From contig OX637287.1 of assembly GCA_951799445.1 (NCBI GenBank), forward strand, positions 48,513,724 to 48,577,723: 64,000 nt of DNA. The letters are read 5' to 3'. This document shows, one piece after another, positions 56,791 to 64,000 of this stretch. The position numbers were made by a program, and so were the translations under genes. A model generated the notes under the pieces. The model made no database searches. It was given only the letters and a program-made list of their open reading frames with translations, and was not told the DNA's origin. How positions within the stretch are numbered: the first letter of the stretch is position 1; every line of letters starts with the position of its first letter. The DNA comes from Pseudisothecium myosuroides. Taxonomy: Eukaryota; Streptophyta; Bryopsida; Hypnales; Lembophyllaceae.

Positions 56791-59500
56791 TCTGGGGAAT
56801 GGGGTGAGTGGGGGTGCGCTGGGGGGCAAGTTGCGTTGATGGATTACACGGCCTGGTGGGTATGATGAGCGGCCCCTCTGTCGTGGCTAGTGGCACATGC
56901 AGACCACCTGCTGGTCAGCTCATCATCTTCCCCTTGTCACCCATCAACCCAGCTCCGCACAACCCCGATCATTTCACCTCTGCACACGGACCAACTTCCT
57001 GGCAAGCTAGCTAGGCGACCTCCACATCACGCCCCTCAAAACAAAAGAAGGGAAAAAAAATCCAAAGGAAAAACAAAGGACCAAAAAATGAGATCGAATC
57101 AAAGAGATTCGTTGAACTGCAGACCGACCCTTAGCTTCCCGTCTTCGTGTCTTGGCATTGCTAAGTTAACTTACTTGCAATGGTGTAGCTAGCTAGCTCG
57201 CTCCCTGCGGCAGACTCGCTCTACTGTAGCTAACTTAGCATTACTCCTACCTTAACAGCTCATCATTCCATTCCTTGTCGGACTCTTCTTGGCGTGGAGT
57301 TCTCGTAGCACCCTTAACGTCTCACCCGACCTCTGCCAGCTCCGTCCTGGATGATCAGTCTGTGCAATGATAAGAAAAAGGGCAACAAAAGAAAAAAACC
57401 TCTTTCGATCGGAACTCACACTGATGGAGCTTTCGATGGGGGGTGGGGGAATAACGCATATACCCGTATCAGAAAATGATCGAGGTGATCGATTTCACGG
57501 AGTTCGTTAGTGGCACTCTGCATTGATTCAGGAATCAAAGCGGTTGGACTAGCTAGACTGGTCAGTCAAAGCTTGCAGACGACATTTAATCGCAGGAATG
57601 ATTAGTCTGGGGAATGAGAAGGAAAAGCTCACCAAAAGGAAAAATAATTTTAATTCACTTCTGTTTCTCGGCCTACGGGTGGGGGATATTGGAATTTTCT
57701 GAGTTATATACGAGATATGAGAATTCGTTAGCCAGACGGAGTGGATTGAAACCCACTGCATTTATTTTATAAGGGTTTTGAGCAGACAGGTCACACCAGA
57801 CGACATTTAAGTGCATGTGTGGGAGTACGTCTGCACTCTGACAGATCAGATGATTCATTTGCGCAGTCTAGTCTACCTAGCTAGCTCGAGGGGTGCGCAC
57901 AACATGGGCTGGGGTAAGAGAAGAGTAGGCTTTATCTGTGAGAGGCCGTGGGGGACCGGTTAGTTGGATTCGTTTGAGTATTCTACCCTTTGTTCTCAAG
58001 AAATTATCATGACAAAATGCATCATTGAAGAAGTGGACCCACGAGGAATCCGAAGAACTGCGGAAGTAGTGCGTCGTGAGGAACTGAGGCGCAGCCCATC
58101 TTTAAGTTTCTCGCGGCTGCAATTAAGCAGTGGGTACTTCGTCAACTATGATGGAGTTTGTACTTAAATAATTATCCTTGTCAATAGAAAGGAGGTCATG
58201 GGAAACCAAGTTTGCGACAGTGCGAGAGTACGGTACAAAGACCCATGTGAACACCAGCTTGGCTTGGCTCTTGAATGTCAATACATTATGCGAGATGTCT
58301 ACACGATATACTTATAAACGTACTGTAATTCACATCAGACTCTTGAACCACCTGGAAGGGTCGCTTGGGAAGCACGAATAGAGCGCCATCCGAAAGAATA
58401 CAGGCTTGCAAGCCTGTGGACCAATCAATCATTCCACAATTGTCTTTTGCAAGTATCTAAGAATAACAGACCTATTTTATTCTTAGGTCCTTTCGTGAGT
58501 GAGGTGGCCAATAGACGAAAAGAGCGCCTTTCACGTTTTGGGCTCTGGGGACGTCCATTACCCGAAGTGGAACTTGACCCATTCTTTCCTGTCAAGGCCA
58601 CCCCGCCGCACTGGGATCGGAGCCTGTCTGAGTGCCAGACTGATGGCTCCTTTTTTTTCTTTTTTTTAATCCACCGTCACGTTTCGAAGTAAAAAAAAAA
58701 GACAAGATATATTTTTTGGACACAGTTGAAGGGTCCTTGCATGCAAGGTTCTCAAGTGAGGAGCTTCAGCTTAACTTAATGAGGACTGTTCGACTATGAA
58801 ATCCTGTGCAGACGTTGTGAGATATACATTCCATTGACCCGAATAGGAGGAGAATGTTTGCGGGATATTTTTACTGGCCAGTCAGGGTGGAGAGACAGTG
58901 CTGGCCATGCTCCAATAGTAGACCCACGTTCGCTCCAATATAGCAAGCGATCTCACTGAGTTTTTCTGCTATAAACTATGAAATAAAATACACAAATTAA
59001 AAATGAAGTAGGCTTAGCGTTTGTCGAGCTAACAGGGGGAACAGACTGGAATTCGTTGTGAATGGAGAATATTTAGAAGCAGTGAGAGAGGGTTTGGGGA
59101 TGCGTGATTGGATCACTCTGAACTCTGAGGGACACTCAGGTGAGCATCGTGACACAGTGTGTGTGGGGGGAGGGAGGAGCGGCAGCAATGGAAGTGCATT
59201 TTCTAAGAATCTTTTTTGGGCACCAACTGAAGAATCAAGTGCACAGCAATGTAAGTTTATGGATCTGCAGTAGAATCGGCTGCTGCTGTGCAACATGCTC
59301 ACTTCAGTAAGTTGCTCAGAGCATCTGAGTGACGACGCTGACAAGTGAACTTCTCGACTACTGTCCAAGAGTGGACAGGGTACACTCGTCTGAATCTGCA
59401 CACACTCATCTTTTCTCGGAATACGGAAAGGTAGGCAACTAGGCATTAGCTTACATTCTGATTTCTGAACCCTGAAAGGACAGACCAAGCCGAAAGGGAT
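56791..59500. other. Balanced-composition region without a recognised gene
   Basis: Many short open frames, the longest 163 codons on the minus strand at 58,997-59,488, Ser/Pro/Leu-rich with no motif. Another (57,964-58,167) is 67 codons. CTAGCTAGCT-type strings occur near 57,004, 57,188 and 57,877. It may hold exons of a gene too broken by introns to see, or low-copy intergenic DNA. Confidence 0.3.
57345..57835. repeat. Diverged tandem duplication, period about 220-247 bp
   Basis: GGATGATCAGTCTGTGCAAT recurs as GGAATGATTAGTCTGGGGAA. Other matching strings in the two units are GGGGGGTGGGGGAATAACG with CGGGTGGGGGATATTGG, GAGTTCGTTAG with GAATTCGTTAG, and CAGACGACATTTAA (once per unit). Non-coding as far as visible. 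Confidence 0.6.
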
Positions 59501-59587
59501 TTGGAAAAGTCAAACCTGGATTTCACATAGTCTTGGTTTTGAAAAGTCAAACTTGAATTTCACATAGTTCTGGATTTCAAATGTCTC

Positions 59588-60690
59588 TTAATTCCGAAAG
59601 TCCCAAGGTCTTTTTTTCATCAAATTCAACTCAATATTGCCATTTCTATTGCAAAGATTGCCAATTTCATTAACTAAGTGCAAAAAAAATCAAAAATTGT
59701 TTTCTTCGCATATCTATTGTAGGATCTTGTCCTAGATTGGTATGAAAAAGTATGGAAGTAGATGTAGTGAGGAGCGTAAGGAAAACATTTGCCAAGAGTT
59801 TCTTAGCACTTGGTGCAAAAATGAGTTTTTTTGTTTAAGTAATTTCTGCCAACCTAAGTCTCTTCCCTTAGATGACTCGGCCTGGTGAGCTAGATTGATT
59901 CTTTGTTTCTCTCTTTGTTTTTTATGAAAGCATCGTCACTCTTCAAAGAAAAAGAAAGAATGTATGGAAGAAATTTTAGAAACTTTGACAACATGGATTG
60001 CAAGATATTTACGTTTGAAGTGAAGAAAACAATTTTTTGATACCTTGCCTGACTAGATTTTAAGGCTTTGAATCTTCTTAACTTAAAATTTTTGCACTAC
60101 TCATATTGAATTAAAAAAAAATTATGTTGAAGAATTGAGTTGAAGGTTTAGGAAAAAAATTTAGAAAAAAAATATACTTGATTTTCATTCTTTAAAAAAC
60201 TATTGAATAGGAGTAGGTCCAAGATTGAATAAAAATCTAAATTGTTAATAGTTCTAAGATGGAATTAAAATACCATAATCATGACAATAAGATTGTTCTA
60301 GCAAGTGATCTTAATATTTTTAATTTTTTTAAATTGTAAAAATTGCATTAAAAAATGAATCCTATAAGTTATTTTTTCAAGATAATGCTTAGATTGCATA
60401 AACTGAATAAAGATTGCCCATAACTTTTTCATCACTAATCCAAATAGAATGAATCAAATCTTTTCATGTCTTGTTTCATGTATACAAGAGTATTTTCTTT
60501 GAAGATTTTTTTTTAAAAACTTTTTCTTTCAATTTTTTTGTGATTTTTTGGTACTGCTTGACAAACATCATTTTGGGCTTAGGGTGGCAAAACTTTTGTT
60601 TTTTGGCACTAATTGAAATAAAATCTATATTTCTAGAAAGCTGGTGTGTTTTTCTATCTTCAATTTTTTTTCAAAATCAATAGATTCAAT
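59588..60690 (+). mobile_element. TTAA-type element, subfamily 1, decayed and interrupted
   Basis: Starts TTAATTCCGAAAGTCCCAAGG, a mutated family end. It follows subfamily 1 landmarks: GCCATTTCTATTGCAAAG, TGTAGGATCTTG, GATTGCAAGATATTTACG, CATAACTTTTTCATCAC, GGCAAAACTTTTGTTTTTTG. The final 60 bp with the right end are missing. A 203-bp insertion with a 9-bp duplication interrupts it. Oldest-looking copy in the window. Confidence 0.7.
59750..59970 (+). mobile_element. 203-bp insertion with 9-bp target duplication
   Basis: GTATGGAAG occurs at 59,750-59,758 and 59,962-59,970. Removing the segment between them restores the continuous element sequence seen in intact copies. The insert begins TAGATGTAGTGAGG and ends in an A-rich AAAGAAAAAGAAAGAA. 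The A-rich tail and lack of inverted ends suggest a retroposed short element (SINE-like), but no clear polymerase III boxes were seen. A 9-bp duplication is also the Mutator size. Confidence 0.65.
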
Positions 60691-62546
60691 TTTCTAACAA
60701 GATATCAAATTCTTCAAGCATCATAAGATAAATATATTTTTCTTAAATGTTTCAAAAGTTGAAACTTAACCTTTTGGAACTATTATAAGAAGCCTATTGT
60801 GCTATTATTGGAGATGCCAAAGAATTAGGCTCTAAACAACAAAGGAGAAGTAGACATTTAGTTAGGTACAAGATCCTACAATTAGAAGTTGCAAAAGAGA
60901 TAACAAATTTGACTACTCCACTTTGTTTACAATATATGTTGTTTTGTTACTTTTGGCTCAATAGCACCCTAAATTTTTTTAAATCTTTAGGGTTAAATTG
61001 TATAGGGCTCTCCAATGGTTTATTACCTTTCCAATTTTGTACAATCATCTCCAAAATAAAAATGTGAGAGAATGGGCTAATAATGCATTATTTTGACACC
61101 AAATGAATGAAAAACTCTTCTCTTACAGAGGAAGGCTCAAATACAAGCCCTCCACTTAGGCCCAACCACAGAAGGTCAGTAACATCAATCCAAAGTTTTT
61201 TTGACATATGGTTCTGTTTGGACATGAAAGTTGATAGAAGAAAATCAAGAAATGGTGCAATCCAAAATTTCAAGTTCGATCAATTGAACGTGTCCGGTTG
61301 TTGCAAAAAATCGCACTGTTTGCAACTTGCAAAGAAGACTGATTGTGACGTCTTTGTATTTTATGATTTTTTTTCTTGATACATTTGAATGATTGTGCAA
61401 TTGTAGAAGTTATGAGGGACAAACCATATGTCTTGTTCCAATGTTCCAATCTCCAGTTGTACAGCATGTGTAGGAGACCGGAGAGGGAGATTTGCGTGCT
61501 CAACAGTGCATGATTCAACGTGGAATAAAATCCTTTGGGACGGCAATGACACTTGAACGACGACCATTCATGCAAAATAATGTGGTTTTGGTTTATTTTG
61601 TAGGAAACCAAACGATGTTACTGGGTTGGACATGCGCATCTACCAACGAAATCCACCGCCCTACGAAATCTGGTAATTTTTCTGAAAAGCATTGAGCTTC
61701 AACGGCATACAAATGATTCAAGTGCCTGGATAACATTCACCTCTCAAGCAAAGGCTTTGGGTTTCGATCTGCAACACGGCATATTCAGAGCATGAATTTT
61801 AACTTCGTTTCGTAGAATTCTTTTAAGCTCATGGAATGAACTTTCATTGTAGACAGACGTACACAAGCACAAGTCGAAGTTCAGAGCCCCATTCATAGAA
61901 TTGCCAGTGCATTGCAACCTCACTCGATCAGGCAAGCAGCATGTTTGCATGACTTCTTGGGTACCACTCTAAAATATAATATCAAATACATACTACTACA
62001 CAGTAGAATTGTGCATCCTTGCTGTACGAAAGTCCAGTTCCATATAAAGAAAGACTCCAGTTGCTAATTCTCGTCAAAGTTACACAGCTGCCGGCGGATG
62101 TGCGGACTTGCTGAGGATCCCTCCAGAGACGCTCATCCAGTGAGATTAGTGAATAAGATTGACTTCCTGATATTTTAGCCTGCTAATATTGTCGAGATTT
62201 CTATTATGAGCGTTGTACCATGTCCAGGAGTACAGCATCAATTCCTCAAAGCGGCATGTTTGCCTTCTTTGGCACAACCCTAATTTATTGTTTACAATGC
62301 CACACTGTAGATTGATACACAGTGTTGTACAGCAGACTGGATTCCAAAGAAAGAACGTCGTGCAGTGCTATTTCTCATCAAAAACTTTACAAAGATGCAG
62401 CAGAAGAGTATCCCGCGAGCCTCAGCTGCCTCCAGAATGCTCATCCAGGGAGATTATAGAAATAAAGTGACGTCCTGGCACGTGATGAGTCTTGCCGTAG
62501 ACCCTGGTTTAAGTGAGAAATATAGAAGCAGTCCATCTTTAGTGGC
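60691..62546. other. Intergenic region
   Basis: AT-rich to about 61,080, then more balanced. Open frames of up to 113 codons are without features. GCAGCAGAAGAGTATCCCGC and neighbouring CTCATCCAGWGAGATTA strings (about 62,132 and 62,442) hint at a small duplication. No gene supported. Confidence 0.35.
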
Positions 62547-63989
62547 GCGCTTGCTGGAGAATTACTTTTTGCATGATAGCATATACTATTACGGAATCAC
62601 TTCTACTCTGCTACACTAAATAGAGAAATTAGGTTGTAATAGTGAAATTTTTATCTCGTACAGTAAAGGTTTGTGTCAATTTTTTTTTTTAAAATAGTGA
62701 AATTAGGTTGTCTTAGAGCGCTTGCTGGAGAATTACTTTTTGCATGGTAGCATATACTATTACAGAATCACTTCTACTCTGCTACACTAACCCCTAAAAG
62801 CCCGTTGTCACTTTGGGGGACAAATGCGTCTTCGGGCATGTACCTTTTTGCTGAAATTTTCTCCTGATTTTTTTGAAACTTTTTGTGAACATGAAGAATT
62901 GAGAGAGGTACGTGGCAGAAAAAAAAAATTTGAAATCGGACCTTTGAGCAAGAAGTTATGCCATTTCTTGGAATGCGTGGGGACGGGGGGCAGCAAAAAA
63001 AATTTGCAAAATTTTGAATTTTTTTTTAAAATATTTTTTTTCTCATAGATTATATTTTTGTCTATCTGGAAAGCTTTGATTCATTTCATTTGGATTTTCT
63101 ATGAGGAAGTTATGGACATTCTTGTTTTTCGGGCAGTTAGAGCAACTTCTTGAAAAAAACAACTTGTAGGATTCATTTCGGAATGCAATTTTTGTAATTT
63201 TTCAAATTTTTTTTTTGTGAATGGTTTAGTTTACTTGCTAGAACAATCTCACCATTGGGATTAGTGCATTTTAATTCCATCTAAAATATATGAATATTTT
63301 AGATTTTCCTTCTATCTTGTACCTACTTCTACTTAACAATTTTTTTAAGAATGATAATTAAGTTTTTTTGAATTTTTTTTTTTTTCCTAGACTCTCAACT
63401 CAATTCTCCACTATAAAGATTTAAAGCTCAAAACGCTGTAGTGCAAAAATTTTAAGTTAAAAATGTTTAAAGTCAAAAAATCTGGTCCCGCAATGTGCTG
63501 AAAAACTTGATTTTTCCACTTTAAACGCAGATATCTTGCAATCTGTGCGGTCAAAAATTCTGAAATTTTTTCCACACATTCTCATACCAATTAGGTGTAA
63601 GATCCTACGGTTAGATGTGGAAAAAAAACAATTTTAATTTTTTTTAACTTTTTGCTATAGAAATGGCAGTTTTCAGTGTTTTTTGGCAGAAAAAAGACCT
63701 TGGGCCTTTAGGGGCTAAATAGAGAAATTAGGTTGTAATAGTGAAATTTTTATCTCGTACAGTAAAGGTTTGTGTCAATTTTTTTTTTTAAAATAGTGAA
63801 ATTAGGTTGTCTTAGAGCGCTTGCTGGAGAATTACTTTTTGCATGGTAGCATATACTATTACAGAATCACTTCTACTCTGCTACACTAAATAGAGAAATT
63901 AGGTTGTAATAGTGAAATTTTTATCTCGTACAGTAAAGGTTTGTGTCAATTTTTTTTTTTAAAATAGTGAAATTAGGTTGTCTTAGAGC
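62547..63989. repeat. 171-bp tandem array, about 2.5 units, split by a mobile element
   Basis: Units start GCGCTTGCTGGAGAATTACT (62,547, 62,718 and 63,817) and run through TCTACTCTGCTACACTAAAT, AGTGAAATTTTTATCTCGTA, a T10-A4 run and AATTAGGTTGTCTTAGAGC. Unit 1 differs from units 2 and 3 at two positions near its start. Unit 2 carries the TTAA-type element. The array ends at GAGCATCTCCTGCAG at the window edge. Function unknown. Confidence 0.9.
62787..63718 (-). mobile_element. TTAA-type element, subfamily 1, with CTAA target duplication (924 bp)
   Basis: The body (62,791-63,714) starts CCCCTAAAAGCCCGTTGTCA and ends CCTTGGGCCTTTAGGGG, with CTAA on both sides (62,787-62,790 and 63,715-63,718). 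The same site without insertion reads CTACACTAAATAGAG in unit 1 (62,611-62,625) and unit 3, so the 4-bp duplication is directly demonstrated. The interior matches the copy at 49,493 in inverse orientation. Confidence 0.93.
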
Positions 63990-64000
63990 ATCTCCTGCAG

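Noticed and set aside
56414..56896. 160-codon minus-strand frame
   Set aside because: It spans a TA-flanked miniature element inside a duplicated repeat, so the openness is incidental.
58997..59488. 163-codon minus-strand frame
   Set aside because: Low-complexity Ser/Pro/Leu content, no motif, no splice context. Kept only as a remark in the region entry.
61270..61611. 113-codon minus-strand frame
   Set aside because: No recognisable domain and overlapping frames on both strands.
62547..63989. Centromeric satellite
   Set aside because: The 171-bp period is suggestive, but only about two and a half units are present and one is interrupted, so a local tandem duplication is the supported reading.
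1..64000. LTR retrotransposon or endogenous viral coding sequence
   Set aside because: No reverse transcriptase, integrase, protease or capsid-like frame was seen, and no long direct terminal repeats.

Overview
This is an AT-rich, gene-poor window of a nuclear plant genome. Three things point to a land plant: a spliced 12-oxophytodienoate reductase-like gene with GT-AG introns, a BKI1/MAKR-like membrane-associated kinase regulator, and a dense load of plant-style miniature inverted-repeat elements (Stowaway-like CTCCCTCCGT ends with TA duplications, CACTA-type CACTACAAG ends with a TGT duplication). I cannot name the species. A non-seed plant is a guess based on the atypical sequence of the two genes. 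No rRNA, CRISPR array, bacterial operon or organellar gene was seen.

Layout. 1-19,000 is AT-rich repeat territory. It holds five copies of a TTAA-flanked element family, a CACTA miniature element, tandem duplications and one 1,587-bp Tc1-type transposon (13,397-14,983) that carries a DD34E transposase. The OPR-like gene lies at 19,260-21,035 (+, four exons). 21,400-37,000 is again mostly repeats: a degraded reading frame for a lysine/glutamate-rich protein (22,652-23,040), a large palindrome (25,591-25,954), another TTAA element and two Stowaway-like elements, one of which carries a nested insertion. The second solid gene is the intronless BKI1/MAKR-like gene (38,399-40,225, -), with a roughly 420-bp repeat present three times upstream. 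43,000-64,000 holds no convincing gene. It has three more long TTAA elements plus one decayed copy, several inverted-repeat elements, a tRNA-like insertion and a 171-bp tandem array at the right edge.

The two genes do not look functionally linked: one belongs to oxylipin/jasmonate-type metabolism, the other to receptor-kinase signalling. The main interest is in the mobile DNA. (1) A Tc1-like DD34E transposon in a plant, with near-perfect ends and apparently broken only by one TGA codon. (2) A family of about 0.9-kb elements with TTAACCCCTAAAGG ends covering roughly an eighth of the window. For one copy an empty target site is present in the adjacent tandem repeat and proves a 4-bp CTAA duplication. 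(3) A family of about 0.2-kb inverted-repeat elements flanked by unusually long (13-14 bp) target duplications, which does not fit a DNA-transposon superfamily I recognise.
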